Assembly: GCA_030041045.1 (NCBI GenBank)
Contig: JASHOQ010000122.1
Coordinates: 55,700-119,699 of the forward strand
Source of the DNA: Acidobacteriaceae bacterium
GTDB lineage: Bacteria; Acidobacteriota; Terriglobia; Terriglobales; Acidobacteriaceae
Reading direction: 5' to 3'
Length of the DNA: 64,000 nucleotides
Positions 43,767 through 53,734 of this stretch are shown piece by piece (positions within the stretch are counted from its first letter, which is position 1; the number at the start of each line of letters is the position of its first letter). The notes below the pieces were generated by a model. That model saw nothing but the letters and a program-made list of their open reading frames with translations. It ran no database searches and was not told the origin of the DNA. A program made the translations under genes and the position numbers.

Positions 43767-44459
43767 TCACCCGCGCGCGTAGTTTTCAAGCGCGTCGCGG
43801 CAGGGAATTTCGATGGTGCAACCGTGCTGCGCCACTAAGCGCCGGTTCTTGAAGATGGAGAGCGTGCGCGTAACCGTTTCGCGCGAGGCGCCGATAAACT
43901 CGCCAATCTCCTCATGGGTGAGAGCCACACGGCAGCGGCTGCCGCTTTCGCTCCAGCGCAGAAGCAGGCTGGCCAGGCGCTCCGGAACTGAAGTGGACAA
44001 CCCCACCAGCCGCAATTGTTCGCAGGCCAGGTTATAGCTCCGGCTCACTTCGCGGGTCACGGACGCGTACGCTTCCGGATGGCGAGCAAGAAAGTGGAGG
44101 AAATCCTGCCGCGCGATATGCGCGATCTTCGCCGGGTAAAGCGTGTCGGCGGTCATCTCGTAAGGATTCCCCGAAAGAGTGGAAGATAGCCCGAGAACCT
44201 CGCCTGGTTTGGCGATGCGCAGGCTCAGGCGGCGGCCGTCGGTGGAGTTGATGGAGAGCTTAACTTCGCCTTCAACGACCACGCGTACGCCATCCGCAGG
44301 CTGGGTTTCGCTGAACAGGACCTTGTTGGCCGGATGTGAAATGGGAACCAGCAGAGTTTCGAGATCGGCCACCGCTGCCGCCGACAGGCTCAAGAAGAAC
44401 TCGCTCTTCCGGTACGGTTTGATTTCGTTGTCGTGGTTTCGATCACGCTCGCTTTGCAT
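43767..44459 (-). CDS. Crp/Fnr-family transcriptional regulator
   Basis: A 230-residue protein. The cyclic-nucleotide-type beta-roll is seen from about residue 20 (FFLSLSAAAVADLETLLVPI, VLFSETQPADGVRVVVEGEV, GRRLSLRIAKPGEVLGLSS). The long dimer helix precedes a helix-turn-helix with RVALTHEEIGEFIGASRETVTRTLSIFKNRRL. Four clustered N-terminal cysteines as in Fnr are absent, so it is not an iron-sulfur oxygen sensor; the ligand is unknown. GGAGG lies six bases before the ATG at 44459. The start lies 17 bases inside the upstream STAS gene, so the two are translationally coupled. Confidence 0.92.
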   Translation of the reverse strand: MQSERDRNHDNEIKPYRKSEFFLSLSAAAVADLETLLVPISHPANKVLFSETQPADGVRVVVEGEVKLSINSTDGRRLSLRIAKPGEVLGLSSTLSGNPYEMTADTLYPAKIAHIARQDFLHFLARHPEAYASVTREVSRSYNLACEQLRLVGLSTSVPERLASLLLRWSESGSRCRVALTHEEIGEFIGASRETVTRTLSIFKNRRLVAQHGCTIEIPCRDALENYARG

Positions 44460-44766
44460 CGCATGCCTCCGGGGAATCCTCATGGTTGCTCTTGCGCGTG
44501 ACCTCGTCGGCAAGATATTGGGTCCAGGGTGTGCTGGTGAGGATTGCGGCTTCCGTCTGAGAGTAGATCGCTCTCAAGACCCGAATCCCGCCGGCATCGG
44601 CGTAGGTTGTTTCTCGTAGATCGAGGGAAACTTTGCGTGAAGCCAGGGAGGGCGAAGCCTCGGCCCAAAGGCGGTCAAGTTCGGCCGCCCACGGTCCAAC
44701 AATGCGTCCTTCCAGCTTTACCACCATGCGGTCAGCGTCTTCTTCGAGAGTGATTCGCAAGGCCAT
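44443..44766 (-). CDS. Single-domain STAS protein
   Basis: A 107-residue STAS-fold protein like anti-sigma-factor antagonists (SpoIIAA): LRITLEEDADRMVVKLEGRIVG, VSLDLRETTYADAGGIRVLRA. In SpoIIAA the phosphorylatable serine sits in a DSSG-type motif; here the same position reads DAGG, so regulation by serine phosphorylation is unlikely. It overlaps the start of a Crp/Fnr regulator by 17 bases, a pairing that suggests joint action or shared expression. No anti-sigma kinase or PP2C phosphatase is near. Confidence 0.85.
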   Translation of the reverse strand: MALRITLEEDADRMVVKLEGRIVGPWAAELDRLWAEASPSLASRKVSLDLRETTYADAGGIRVLRAIYSQTEAAILTSTPWTQYLADEVTRKSNHEDSPEACDAKRA

Positions 44767-44972
44767 GCCCGGATAATGGCACGGGGTGTGCCAAACCAGC
44801 TGCGGGCGCGCAAAAAGCGCTGCATTCCGAACAAAGGAATGCGGTTAAATTTTTTCAGGGCGCACAAAGAGCGGCCAGAATGCGGGCCAGGAGACGATGG
44901 TGACGAAGGCGAAATATCGTCACAGGGACGATCGGCAGTCGCCGAACGCGCCTGTGCTGCCCCTTCGCCCCA

Positions 44973-47303
44973 CTACATATAGTCAGCGCGGGCGATGCCG
45001 AGTTTCTTGATCTTTGAGTTGAGCGTGGTGCGCTTCAGGCCCAATTTGGCGGCGGCGCCGGTGGGTCCGCCGATCATGCCCTTGGCTTCGCGCAGGGCGC
45101 GCAGAATGTGCTCGCGCTCGGCGGCCTGCAGAGTGGGATTGGCAACCGCGGCCTCGTCTTCCTCCTCCTCCGGCTGCTCAAGTTCGGCCAGAGGAACATG
45201 GAGCACCGGACCGCGCGAGAGAATGACGGCGCGTTCCAGAAAGTTTTCGAGCTCCCGGATGTTGCCCGGCCACAACCACGCCGTGAGCGCTTCCATGGCC
45301 TCAGGGGGAATCGTCTCAATGGTCTTGCCCATGCGGCGGCTGTGGAGGGAAACAAAGTGGCGGACAAGGATGGGAATGTCCGCGGTGCGCTCGCGCAGCG
45401 GCGGAGCGAAAACAGGAAAGACTTTGAGCCGGTAAAAGAGATCGCTGCGGAATTGCTTCTCCGCAACCATTTTAGCCAGGTCGCGATTGGTGGCCGCGAT
45501 GAGGCGGACGTTGACGGGAATGGGCCGCGTTCCGCCGAGCCGCTCGATCTCGTGTTCCTGAAGGGCGCGCAGCAGCTTGGGCTGCAGGTCCAAGGGCATC
45601 TCGCCCACTTCGTCGAGGAAGAGAGTCCCTTCGTGGGCAAGCTCGAGACGGCCGATCTTGCGCGCGATGGCACCGGTGAAGGCGCCTTTCTCGTGGCCGA
45701 AGAGTTCGCTTTCGAGCAGCCCCGCGGGGATGGCGGCGCAATTCAATTTGATGAAGGTGCGCTCGCTGCGCGGGCTCAGGCGATGGATGGCGCGTGCCAG
45801 CAGTTCTTTTCCGGTGCCGGTTTCACCCTGGATCAGCACCGTGGCGTCGGTGGGCGCGACGGTCTCAATCTGGCGCAGGACGTTGCGCAGACCCGAGCTT
45901 TCGCCCACGATTTCGTCAAAACGGTTTTCGAGATTGATCTCTTCCTCGAGATACTGCTTCTCCTGGTTGAGCCGGTCGCGCAGCTCCGCAATCTGGCGAA
46001 AGGCGAGCGCATTGTTAACGGCCATGGCTACGTGCCCGGCCACCTGGGCCAGCTTCTCGGCGTCGCGCTCGCTGAAGGCGTTTTCCGTGCGGCTGGCAAC
46101 AGAAAGCGAGCCAAGTGTGCGCTCGCGATGAATGAGAGGCACCCAGACCCCCGATTGCATGCCGGCAGCGGTAAGATGAAGGATCGACTCGGGCGCGAAG
46201 GGCCAGCGGTCGATGCGGTTCAGGATCACAGGCCTGCGGGTGCGAAAGGCCTGGCCTGCGGGCGAAGCGTCGGGGTCGAGGATCAGCCCTTCCTGGCTGG
46301 CGCTCGATCCAATGCCTGAGGCGAGGAACTGCATGCGCAGTTTGCCCGTCGCCTCTTCATAAAGAGCGAGCGTGGCAAATTCGTGGGGGAGGACGAGGCG
46401 CATGCTGGCAGAGAAGGCGTCGAGCATTTTGCGGATATCGACGTTGGCGAGCAGCAGGCTGCTGAGCTCGGCGATCACTGATTCCTGCGCCTGGCGCCGG
46501 TCGGTCTCATCGCGCGTGATCTTGGAATAGCCGGTGACCGAGCCCGCGGAATCGCGGATCGCGGTGAGCACGCAGTTGGCCCAGAAGCGGCTGCCGTCCT
46601 TGCGCACGCGCCAGCCCTCCTCTTCCACGCGATCGCGGCGCGCAGCCTGGCGCAGGAGCTCGGCGGGGCGTCCGCGGTCGATGTCTTCCTGAACAAAGAA
46701 TCGGGAATAGTGCAGGCCCAGGACCTCGTCGGCCTTGTAGCCCTTGATGCGCTCCGCTCCCGGATTCCAGGTGAGGACGTGGCCTTCGCGGTCGAGAAGA
46801 TAGATGGCAAACTCGTCCACGCCCTCCACGATGGAACGCAGCCGCTCATCCTTCAGCCGCAGGGCCTCCTGCGCAGCACGCTGCTCGGTGGCGTCGCGAA
46901 TGAAGCTGACCACACTCGAGCCGGACTCGGTGGTGACCGGCTTGAGCATGATGTCGACGGGAAATTCGCTGCCGTCTTTGCGCAAACCGAGCAGGTTGAG
47001 CGCGGCTCCCATCTGCCGGGCGCGGGGATGGGCGTTGTAGTTCTCGCGGTGCCGGGGATGGGCCTGTCGGAAGCGCTCGGGCACGAGCATCTCCACCGGC
47101 TTTCCAATGAGCTCTTCGCTCGAGTAGCCGAACAGCTCCTCAACGCGAGGATTGGCCCGGCGCATGATGCCTTCGCTGTCCGTGATCAGGACTGCATCCG
47201 GGCAGAACTCGAACAGATGCTCAATTGTGAATTGGGCAAGACCGGCCTCGACGGGAGTCTCTTCGGCCGTTGCGTCCTGCTCAGGAAGCTCCGGAGGGCG
47301 CAT
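44973..47303 (-). CDS. Sigma-54-dependent activator with PAS-PAS-GAF sensory region
   Basis: A 776-residue enhancer-binding protein. PAS 1 (about residues 20-145: [24 protein letters not shown]-like [11 protein letters not shown]), PAS 2 with PAC (about 150-275: [32 protein letters not shown]) and a GAF domain (about 285-440) precede a central AAA+ domain with Walker [15 protein letters not shown], the sigma-54 contact loop GAFTGA, Walker [12 protein letters not shown] and the arginine finger region [10 protein letters not shown]-terminal Fis-type helix-turn-helix ([20 protein letters not shown]) ends the protein. It looks complete and activates sigma-54 promoters in response to an unknown, possibly redox or small-molecule, signal. 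Divergent from the ester hydrolase gene. Confidence 0.94.
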   Translation of the reverse strand: MRPPELPEQDATAEETPVEAGLAQFTIEHLFEFCPDAVLITDSEGIMRRANPRVEELFGYSSEELIGKPVEMLVPERFRQAHPRHRENYNAHPRARQMGAALNLLGLRKDGSEFPVDIMLKPVTTESGSSVVSFIRDATEQRAAQEALRLKDERLRSIVEGVDEFAIYLLDREGHVLTWNPGAERIKGYKADEVLGLHYSRFFVQEDIDRGRPAELLRQAARRDRVEEEGWRVRKDGSRFWANCVLTAIRDSAGSVTGYSKITRDETDRRQAQESVIAELSSLLLANVDIRKMLDAFSASMRLVLPHEFATLALYEEATGKLRMQFLASGIGSSASQEGLILDPDASPAGQAFRTRRPVILNRIDRWPFAPESILHLTAAGMQSGVWVPLIHRERTLGSLSVASRTENAFSERDAEKLAQVAGHVAMAVNNALAFRQIAELRDRLNQEKQYLEEEINLENRFDEIVGESSGLRNVLRQIETVAPTDATVLIQGETGTGKELLARAIHRLSPRSERTFIKLNCAAIPAGLLESELFGHEKGAFTGAIARKIGRLELAHEGTLFLDEVGEMPLDLQPKLLRALQEHEIERLGGTRPIPVNVRLIAATNRDLAKMVAEKQFRSDLFYRLKVFPVFAPPLRERTADIPILVRHFVSLHSRRMGKTIETIPPEAMEALTAWLWPGNIRELENFLERAVILSRGPVLHVPLAELEQPEEEEDEAAVANPTLQAAEREHILRALREAKGMIGGPTGAAAKLGLKRTTLNSKIKKLGIARADYM

Positions 47304-47537
47304 GTTTGGGGACCCGACCTCACAGGCACGATACCCCCGGAGGGCGGGTCTTTGCAATGGTTCTCAGGTAATGGCGCGGGCCGCGTTTCAAACCGGAAAT
47401 CCGCACCCGGGCGGGAAATAAGCCATCTTCACACTTGATATACTCCCCCTGCGAGCCTGTCTCGCCGCGCGTTGGAGCGATTGGCCGCGCCTCTCCGGCT
47501 TCCCTCGCCGGAATCTTCCTCAGGAAGGACCTGTTCC

Positions 47538-49490
47538 ATGGCTTCCCCGCGCCGTCTTGCCGCCGCTCTCGCGTTCGCCCTTGCCGCCGCTCTCTCCGCG
47601 CAAACGCCGGCGCCCGTACCGGCGCCCACGCCGCCGATGACTCCGGATATTCCCGCGCAGTTTACGCCGCCCAGGAACGGCTACGACTTCGTGAAGCGCG
47701 AGGTGATGATTCCCATGCGCGACGGGGTGAGGCTGTACACCGTGATCGCCATCCCCAGGGGCGCGAAGGATGTGCCGATTATTCTCACGCGCACGCCCTA
47801 CAACGCGGCCGAGCGCTTGCACGAGGAAGTGTCGCCGTACCTGGCCGCGCAGATGATGGTGGGCGACGACGTCTGGGTGCAGGCCGGATGGATCCGCGTC
47901 TTCCAGGATGTGCGCGGAAAATACGGCTCCGAAGGGGATTACGTGATGACCCCCCCGCCCACCGGGCCGCTCAATCCGCATGGGCCCAATGACACCACAG
48001 ACGCGTGGGATACGATCGACTGGCTGGTTAAGAACGTACCGGAGTCGAATGGTCGCGTGGGCATGATCGGCTCCTCCTACGAGGGGTTCACGGTGGTCAT
48101 GGCGCTGCTCGATCCGCATCCGGCCCTCAAGGTAGCCGCGCCGGAGAGCCCCATGATCGATGGCTGGATGGGCGACGACTGGTTCCACTACGGCGCCTTC
48201 CGGCAGGTGAACCTGGACTACTTCACCGAGCAGACCACGGTGCGCGGCTCGGGAGAGATTATTCCGCGGCTGAATTACGACGACTACACGAACTTCCTCG
48301 AACAGGGCTCGGCAGGCGACTTTGCCCGCTACGGTGGGCTCGATCAACTGCCCTTCTGGCGCAAGATCGAGGAGCACCCGGCCTACGACAGCTTCTGGCA
48401 GGACCAGGCGCTCGACAAGTTGCTCGCCCAGGTTCCGCTCAAAGTGCCGGTGCTGTGGGAGCAGGGACTGTGGGACCAGGAGGACATGTGGGGCGCGAAC
48501 CACTCCTATGCCGCCGTCGAGCCCAAGGACACGAACAACGACCGGAATTTTCTGGTCATGGGACCGTGGTTCCACTCGCAGATCAATCGCAAGGGATGGT
48601 CGCTGGGACCGTTGCAGTGGAAAGGAGACACGACGCTCCAGTACCGCAGAGACATTCTGCTTCCCTTCTTCCGCCAGTACCTTGTCGAGGGCGCGCCCAA
48701 AGCCGACACGCCGCCGGTGCTGGTCTACAACACGGGTGAGAACCACTGGGACCGCTTCACCAGCTGGCCGCAGAGCTGCGACTCGGGCTGCCCCTTCGCG
48801 CCCAAGCCGATTTATCTCGAAGCTGGAGGCAAGTTGTCGTTTGACGCGCCCGCTGCCGGCGATGCGAAATTCACCGAATACGTTTCCGATCCGGCCAAAC
48901 CGGTGCCCTTTACGCCGCGGCCTTTCTTCATGGACGAGAGCTCTAACCCCTCCGGCGCGTGGCGCACCTGGCTGGTGCATGATCAGCGCTTTGTGGATGG
49001 GCGGCCGGATGTGCTTACCTTCGAGACTGGCCCGCTGACGGCTCCGCTGCATCTTGCCGGCCGGCCCGAGGTGAACCTCTACGCCTCAACCAGCGGAACC
49101 GACAGCGACTGGGTGGTGAAGCTGATCGACGTGTATCCCGGAACGGACGCCTATGACCCGCCGATGGGTGGTTACGAGCTGCCCATCGCCACCGATATCT
49201 TCCGCGGCCGCTACCGCACCAGCTTCGAGCACCCCCAGGCGATCGCGCCCAATGAGCCCCTCCTCTACAAGTTCGGACTGCCCATGGTCAACCACGTCTT
49301 CGAGCCCGGACACCGCATCATGGTGCAAGTGCAGTCGACGCTCTTCCCACTCTACGACCGCAACCCGCAGACGTTTGTGCCCAACATCTTCGAATCGCAG
49401 CCGGGCGATTACCAGAAGGCCACGCAACGCGTGTGGCATACGCCCGGGAGGGCGAGCTTTATCAGCCTGCCGGTAATGACCGGGGACTGA
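47538..49490 (+). CDS. Secreted CocE/NonD hydrolase, alpha-amino-acid ester hydrolase type
   Basis: A 650-residue exported serine hydrolase. The signal peptide is MASPRRLAAALAFALAAALSA. The X-Pro dipeptidyl-peptidase-type alpha/beta domain shows KREVMIPMRDGVRLYTVIAI, the oxyanion region DVRGKYGSEGDY, and the nucleophile in GMIGSSYEGFTVVMALLDP. WMGDDWFHYGAFRQ is characteristic of alpha-amino-acid ester hydrolases that also act on beta-lactam side chains. A jelly-roll C-terminal domain (HLAGRPEVNLYASTSGTDSD) completes it. AAGGA nine bases upstream of the ATG at 47538 supports this start over 47472. The natural substrate is unknown; the adjacent sigma-54 activator might control it. Confidence 0.9.
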   Translation: MASPRRLAAALAFALAAALSAQTPAPVPAPTPPMTPDIPAQFTPPRNGYDFVKREVMIPMRDGVRLYTVIAIPRGAKDVPIILTRTPYNAAERLHEEVSPYLAAQMMVGDDVWVQAGWIRVFQDVRGKYGSEGDYVMTPPPTGPLNPHGPNDTTDAWDTIDWLVKNVPESNGRVGMIGSSYEGFTVVMALLDPHPALKVAAPESPMIDGWMGDDWFHYGAFRQVNLDYFTEQTTVRGSGEIIPRLNYDDYTNFLEQGSAGDFARYGGLDQLPFWRKIEEHPAYDSFWQDQALDKLLAQVPLKVPVLWEQGLWDQEDMWGANHSYAAVEPKDTNNDRNFLVMGPWFHSQINRKGWSLGPLQWKGDTTLQYRRDILLPFFRQYLVEGAPKADTPPVLVYNTGENHWDRFTSWPQSCDSGCPFAPKPIYLEAGGKLSFDAPAAGDAKFTEYVSDPAKPVPFTPRPFFMDESSNPSGAWRTWLVHDQRFVDGRPDVLTFETGPLTAPLHLAGRPEVNLYASTSGTDSDWVVKLIDVYPGTDAYDPPMGGYELPIATDIFRGRYRTSFEHPQAIAPNEPLLYKFGLPMVNHVFEPGHRIMVQVQSTLFPLYDRNPQTFVPNIFESQPGDYQKATQRVWHTPGRASFISLPVMTGD

Positions 49491-49621
49491 GAAGCAGCCG
49501 ATCGCCGCGCATCGTCGAAGCCGGCCCGCGAATCGCCCAATTCCCGGCTCTTCGCTAAGATCCGTAACCCCCTCAAAATCGAAGGCTCTCGAAGGCGGGG
49601 GCAGGATTTCCTGCGGGAGCC

Positions 49622-49652
49622 GATACCAATAGGGGGTAAGGGCATCTATAAT
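49622..49652 (+). promoter_or_regulatory. Candidate copper-responsive promoter/operator (CsoR site)
   Basis: GATACCAATAGGGGGTAAGG (49622-49641), a TACC-N7-GGTA pseudo-palindrome with a G-tract as in CsoR operators, lies just before a TATAAT at 49647-49652. The G-tract word also occurs inverted at 49565 (TAACCCCCT). It sits upstream of copZ-copA-csoR. Binding by the local CsoR is inferred. Confidence 0.45.
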
Positions 49653-49676
49653 AAGCGAGGGGAATTTCTGGGTCAC

Positions 49677-49889
49677 GTGGAGACAATTGTCAAATTCAAA
49701 ATCCAGGGAATGCACTGCGAGGGTTGTGTGCGCAGGGTGACGCAGGCCCTGAGCGCGCTCCAAGGAGTCCGGGTCGACTCGGTGGAGGTAGGCTCGGCCG
49801 CCGTGTTCCTGGATCCTGCGCGGGTTTCTCCGGAAGACGTTGCCGCGGCCGTGAACCGGCTCGGCTTCGCGGCACGCGCGGAGCGGTGA
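49677..49889 (+). CDS. copZ: Copper chaperone (HMA domain), CopZ-like
   Basis: A 70-residue single heavy-metal-associated domain: [21 protein letters not shown] with the GMHCxxC copper site (Cys14 and Cys17), then a normal beta-alpha-beta-beta-alpha-beta length. It starts with GTG at 49677; a GAGGGG box lies rather far upstream. The gene is four bases ahead of copA and would deliver Cu(I) to its N-terminal domain. The promoter region contains a candidate CsoR operator. Confidence 0.9.
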   Translation: METIVKFKIQGMHCEGCVRRVTQALSALQGVRVDSVEVGSAAVFLDPARVSPEDVAAAVNRLGFAARAER

Positions 49890-49893
49890 AAAG

Positions 49894-52275
49894 ATGGCCA
49901 ATTCTGCTGCGGCAAACATGGTCGAAGCGCATTCCCGCACGCCGGCAGCGGTGCTCGAGCGGGTGCGGATTCCTGTGACGGGAATGACCTGCGCGGCTTG
50001 CCAGTCCTTCCTTCAGCGGATGCTTGCCGGCGAGGCGGGCGTGCGCGAAGCTGCGGTGAGCCTGATGATGCACAACGCCGCGGTCACGTTCGACCCGCGG
50101 ATTGTTACTGCGGAGCATTTGGTGGAAAAAATCCGCAGCACCGGCTACGGCGCCCAGATGCCGGTTGGGGCCGAATCGGCGTTCGCGGATCAGGAGCGAA
50201 ACGACGCCGAGCAGTTGCGCGCCTACCGCAATTTGCGGCGGAAAGCCTGGGTGAGCGGGATCGCGGGCGCCGTGGCCATGATGGTTTCCATGCCGCTCAT
50301 GAGCGCAGAGCGCATGCGGGATCCCTTTATGCGCTGGGTCGCACGCGCCCTCGACCCCGCGCTCCATGCGGCTTTTCCCTGGTTATTTCGAATCCATGCG
50401 AATGGGCTGCGCTTCTTTTTGCTGGCGCTTTCCGCCTTCATCGCGGGGTGGGCCGGCCGGCAGTTTTACATCAAGGCGTGGTCGGCGCTGAGGAACCGGA
50501 CGGCGGACATGAACACGCTCATTGCGCTGGGCACAGGTGCGGCATTTCTCTATTCAGCCGCGTGCACTCTGGCTCCGGGGTATTTCCTGCGCCACGGCAT
50601 GGCGCCCGACGTCTATTACGAAGCGGGAATCCTGATCATCGCGCTGATCCTCACCGGCAACGCTCTGGAGAGCCGCGCCAAGCGGCGAACGGCGCAGGCG
50701 CTCCGGACGCTTGTTGAGCTGCAGCCAAAGTCGGCGCGCGTGTCGCGCGACGGCGTCGAGGCCGAGATCGCCGTGGAGGCGATCGAGAGCGGCGACATTG
50801 TCGTAGTACGCCCCGGCGAACGCATTCCTGTGGACGGGATCGTCCTCGCTGGCGCGAGCAGTGTGGACGAGTCGATGTTGACCGGCGAGTCCTTGCCCGT
50901 GGAAAAAACCGCCCAGGACCGCGTCATCGGGGGCACGCTCAATCAGCGCGGGTCGCTCGAGATGCGCGCAACCGCGCACGGTGCCGGGGGAACGCTTGCT
51001 AAAATCGTACGCCTGCTGCGCGAGGCGCAGAGCTCGCGCGCACCGGTCGAGCATCTGGCCGACCGCATCAGCGCCATCTTTGTGCCTGCGGTGCTGGCCT
51101 GTTCTGTAGTCACCCTGATCGCGTGGCGCGTCCTGGCTCCGGGCGCAAACGCGGTGCAGGCTTTTGCCGCGGCCGTAGCCGTTTTGGTGATCGCCTGCCC
51201 GTGCGCCATGGGACTGGCGGTGCCCACGGCGGTGATGGCCGCCACCGGGCGCGGCGCCGCGCTGGGATTGCTGATCAAGGGAGGCGAAGCTTTGCAACGG
51301 CTCGAGAAAATCGACACCGTAGCGTTGGACAAAACCGGGACCATCACCCGCGGACGGCCCGAGGTGATTGCGGTCGCAGTTGCGCCTGAGAGCAGGTTCA
51401 CGAAAGGCGAGATGTTGCGGCTTGCTGCCGCACTCGAACGTGCGAGCGAGCATCCGCTGGGGGAAGCCGTGGTCCGCGGCGCCGAAGCGATGGGGCTTGC
51501 CATTCCCCGTGCGCAGTCCTTCGAATCCTTTCCCGGGCGCGGCGTTTCGGGAACCGTCGAGGAGCACGCGATTCTGATTGGAAGCGTGACGTTCCTGGGC
51601 GAGCGCTCGGTGCGTACCGAGGCCTTGCAGCCGGAAGCCGAGAAAGCGAGCACGCAGGGCGGAACGCCGCTTTGGGTCGCGATCGATGGAGCGCTCACCG
51701 GAATGGTTGTGGTCGCGGACGCGGTGAACCCGGCCTCGGTCGGGGCCATTCGCCGGCTGCACGCGGAAGGCATGCGCGTGGTCATGCTCACCGGCGACAA
51801 TGAGCGCACCGCGCGCGCCATCGCGCGGCAGGTAGGTGTGGACGAGGTGATCGCGGAGCTGTTCCCGCAGGGAAAAGTGGATGCCATTCGCAGGCTGCAG
51901 GCGGAGGGATGCGTGGTGGCCATGGCCGGCGACGGCGTGAACGACGCGCCCGCGCTCGCCGCAGCCGACGTGGGCATTGCCATGGGCGCGGGAGCCGACG
52001 TTGCCCTGGAAGCGGGCGACATCACCCTGATGCGCAGCGACCTGAACGGCGTGGCCACCGCGATCGCGCTCTCGCGTGGCGCCATGCACGTGATGCGCCA
52101 GAATCTGTTCTGGGCCTTCGCTTATAACGCCCTCAGCATTCCGATTGCGGCAGGCGTGCTCTACCCGGTTTGCGGGCTGCTGTTGAGCCCGGTGCTGGCC
52201 AGCGCGGCCATGGCCTTCAGTTCCCTGAGCGTGGTAGTGAATAGTCTTCGGCTGAGCCGGTGGAAGCTCGCATAA
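49894..52275 (+). CDS. copA: Cu(I)-exporting P1B-type ATPase
   Basis: A 793-residue copper pump. The N-terminal HMA domain has [10 protein letters not shown] (Cys33/Cys36), followed by eight membrane segments. The actuator domain carries [12 protein letters not shown], the metal site CPC is at residues 435-437 ([16 protein letters not shown]), the phosphorylated Asp479 is in [17 protein letters not shown] has the conserved HP (His520), and [16 protein letters not shown] is the hinge. The end [11 protein letters not shown] and [12 protein letters not shown] match the Cu(I) subgroup (YN, S-S). It is expressed with copZ upstream and csoR downstream, a self-regulated copper defence unit. No defect seen. 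Confidence 0.95.
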   Translation: MANSAAANMVEAHSRTPAAVLERVRIPVTGMTCAACQSFLQRMLAGEAGVREAAVSLMMHNAAVTFDPRIVTAEHLVEKIRSTGYGAQMPVGAESAFADQERNDAEQLRAYRNLRRKAWVSGIAGAVAMMVSMPLMSAERMRDPFMRWVARALDPALHAAFPWLFRIHANGLRFFLLALSAFIAGWAGRQFYIKAWSALRNRTADMNTLIALGTGAAFLYSAACTLAPGYFLRHGMAPDVYYEAGILIIALILTGNALESRAKRRTAQALRTLVELQPKSARVSRDGVEAEIAVEAIESGDIVVVRPGERIPVDGIVLAGASSVDESMLTGESLPVEKTAQDRVIGGTLNQRGSLEMRATAHGAGGTLAKIVRLLREAQSSRAPVEHLADRISAIFVPAVLACSVVTLIAWRVLAPGANAVQAFAAAVAVLVIACPCAMGLAVPTAVMAATGRGAALGLLIKGGEALQRLEKIDTVALDKTGTITRGRPEVIAVAVAPESRFTKGEMLRLAAALERASEHPLGEAVVRGAEAMGLAIPRAQSFESFPGRGVSGTVEEHAILIGSVTFLGERSVRTEALQPEAEKASTQGGTPLWVAIDGALTGMVVVADAVNPASVGAIRRLHAEGMRVVMLTGDNERTARAIARQVGVDEVIAELFPQGKVDAIRRLQAEGCVVAMAGDGVNDAPALAAADVGIAMGAGADVALEAGDITLMRSDLNGVATAIALSRGAMHVMRQNLFWAFAYNALSIPIAAGVLYPVCGLLLSPVLASAAMAFSSLSVVVNSLRLSRWKLA

Positions 52276-52283
52276 GGAGAAGT

Positions 52284-52628
52284 ATGGCGAGGAAGAAGAC
52301 GGAAGCGCACTGCGGATGCGAGATGCCGGCTGCCGGCCGCAAGGCGCTGGCGGTCGATCCCGAAATCAAGGCGGCCAATCTGCGCCGGCTGAGCCGCATC
52401 GAGGGCCAGTTGCGCGGCATCCAGCGCATGGTGGAAGAGGATCGGTATTGCGCGGACATTCTCATGCAGGTCTCTTCGGCGCAGGAGGCGCTGCGCGCGG
52501 TGGCGCGGGGGCTCATGCGCAATCACCTGGCGCACTGCGCCAGCCACGCCATCCGCACCGGATCCGACCAGCAGAAGCAGGCCATGTACGATGAGCTGCT
52601 GGAAATGATCTACAAAAACGCGCGCTGA
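52284..52628 (+). CDS. csoR: CsoR-type copper-sensing repressor
   Basis: A 114-residue all-helical repressor. LRRLSRIEGQLRGIQRMVEED is the family core. The Cu(I) ligands are present: a cysteine in DRYCADILMQ, and His and Cys in NHLAHCASHAI, the C-H-C set of true CsoR rather than the formaldehyde or persulfide relatives. The N-terminus contains an additional CGCEM segment. AAGGAG is perfectly placed before the ATG at 52284, eight bases after the copA stop. It most likely binds the G-tract site at 49622-49641 and releases with copper. Confidence 0.93.
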   Translation: MARKKTEAHCGCEMPAAGRKALAVDPEIKAANLRRLSRIEGQLRGIQRMVEEDRYCADILMQVSSAQEALRAVARGLMRNHLAHCASHAIRTGSDQQKQAMYDELLEMIYKNAR

Positions 52629-53073
52629 AAAATTGATTCCTGGGTGAGAAATATCCTTGCGCCGTCCCTCCGTGACTCCGGGGGAGATTTGTTGGATCCG
52701 CTTTCTCCGCGCGGAAGCGCGGGGGTATTGAACGCTGCGCTTCCGGCGCGTTTCGTGCGAAGATGCTTTTGCAAGCTAAAAGAGAGCCCCGCTCGCTGCT
52801 TGGCCCGGCTGAACAGGTTGCGGGGAAATGTGAAATTTGCAGTTGATAATGAGAGAACGGCCCGCAGGACTGAAGCTCTAATCGTTTTGTTGCCGTTATC
52901 GGCCCGGCTGAAGCCGTGCCCTTGTTACGCAACCCCTTCAATCGAGTTTTGCCGCAACCTGTAAAACCCCCAAGTTGATGGAGTGTCAGCGGCAGTCAAG
53001 GGCCCGAACTCCCAGTGGAGACCATTAACAAAGCCACACGCAACCAGTCTTAGAATGAGGACGGTGAATCCCG
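52629..53073. other. Gene-free stretch between csoR and the Nudix gene
   Basis: About 445 bases without a supported gene. The short plus-strand frame at 52644-52964 is Arg/Cys/Leu-rich and ends in a repeat, so it is not accepted. The only recognised element is the GGCCCGGCTGAAGCC repeat at 52901-52928. A TAGAAT at 53051-53056 may be the -10 of the Nudix gene. Confidence 0.5.
52901..52928. repeat. GGCCCGGCTGAAGCCGTGCC repeat
   Basis: This 28-base stretch is the exact reverse complement of 1068-1095, which lies inside the membrane glycosyltransferase gene more than 51 kb away. A shorter related word, GGCCCGGCTGAACAGG, starts near 52802. Confidence 0.8.
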
Positions 53074-53547
53074 GTGCAGAAGCGCAGCGCAGGCATACTG
53101 GTCTACCGGCGGCGTGAAGGCGCGCTCGAAGTGTTCCTGGTCCATCCCGGCGGTCCGTTCTGGGCAAAGAAGGAACTCGGCGCGTGGACCGTCCCCAAGG
53201 GAGAATACACGGCCGAGGAACAACCGCTCGATGCGGCGATCCGCGAATTCAAGGAAGAGACAGGCTTTGACCTCGGTGGTGAGTTCGTGGAGCTGGGCAC
53301 GGTTACGCAGGTGAGCGGCAAGGTGGTTTCGGCGTGGGCCTGCGCGGGCGACCTGGATGCGGAAAAATTAATCAGCAATTCATGTCAGATTGAATGGCCG
53401 CCGCACTCCGGCAGGTTCATGACCGTCCCTGAAGTCGATCGGGGAGGATGGTTTTCCCTTGGCGAGGCGAAGACGCGGATTCTTCCCGCGCAGCAGCCGT
53501 TTCTGGATCGGCTCCAGAAGTTGCTGGCGGAAGCGGATCGCGCCTGA
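53074..53547 (+). CDS. Nudix hydrolase
   Basis: A 157-residue protein with the Nudix box starting at about residue 43: GEYTAEEQ then [15 protein letters not shown], containing all G, E, R-E-x-x-E-E and G positions. The N-terminus [24 protein letters not shown] and the W/F-containing AWTVPKGEY match the group often annotated as predicted NTP pyrophosphohydrolase with a longer central insertion. The substrate is unknown. It starts with GTG at 53074 with weak ribosome binding. It lies ahead of pgi, separated by a hairpin at 53567-53605. Confidence 0.9.
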   Translation: MQKRSAGILVYRRREGALEVFLVHPGGPFWAKKELGAWTVPKGEYTAEEQPLDAAIREFKEETGFDLGGEFVELGTVTQVSGKVVSAWACAGDLDAEKLISNSCQIEWPPHSGRFMTVPEVDRGGWFSLGEAKTRILPAQQPFLDRLQKLLAEADRA

Positions 53548-53566
53548 GTCGGAAATTTCAGCGCAA

Positions 53567-53605
53567 CCGGCCCTCGCTACGACAACTCTAAGAGAAAAGG
53601 GCCGG
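53567..53605 (+). terminator. Hairpin between the Nudix gene and pgi
   Basis: CCGGCCCT (53567-53574) and AGGGCCGG (53598-53605) form a perfect eight-base stem with a 23-base loop, about 20 bases after the Nudix stop codon. No T-run follows. It may attenuate readthrough into pgi. Confidence 0.4.
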
Positions 53606-53734
53606 ACGGCGTGCGGGCGTGCTTCTTCATTTCCACCGCCCCGATGGACTACCATGGCAGCACAAGGCGAATCGGCAGGCATGTTCGCCCGCTGCGCATC
53701 TGCCGCATTTCCGCGAGCCCCTAAAGGAGACTCT

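Noticed and set aside
47520..49052. Minus-strand frame of 510 codons
   Set aside because: Antisense of the ester hydrolase gene, which has a signal peptide and GSSYEG motif; the antisense translation shows no family.
50554..52089. Minus-strand frames of 511 and 380 codons
   Set aside because: Antisense of copA, in which every P-type ATPase motif is intact.
52644..52964. Short plus-strand frame after csoR
   Set aside because: No ribosome binding site, Arg/Leu/Cys-rich composition, and its end consists of the GGCTGAAGCC repeat.
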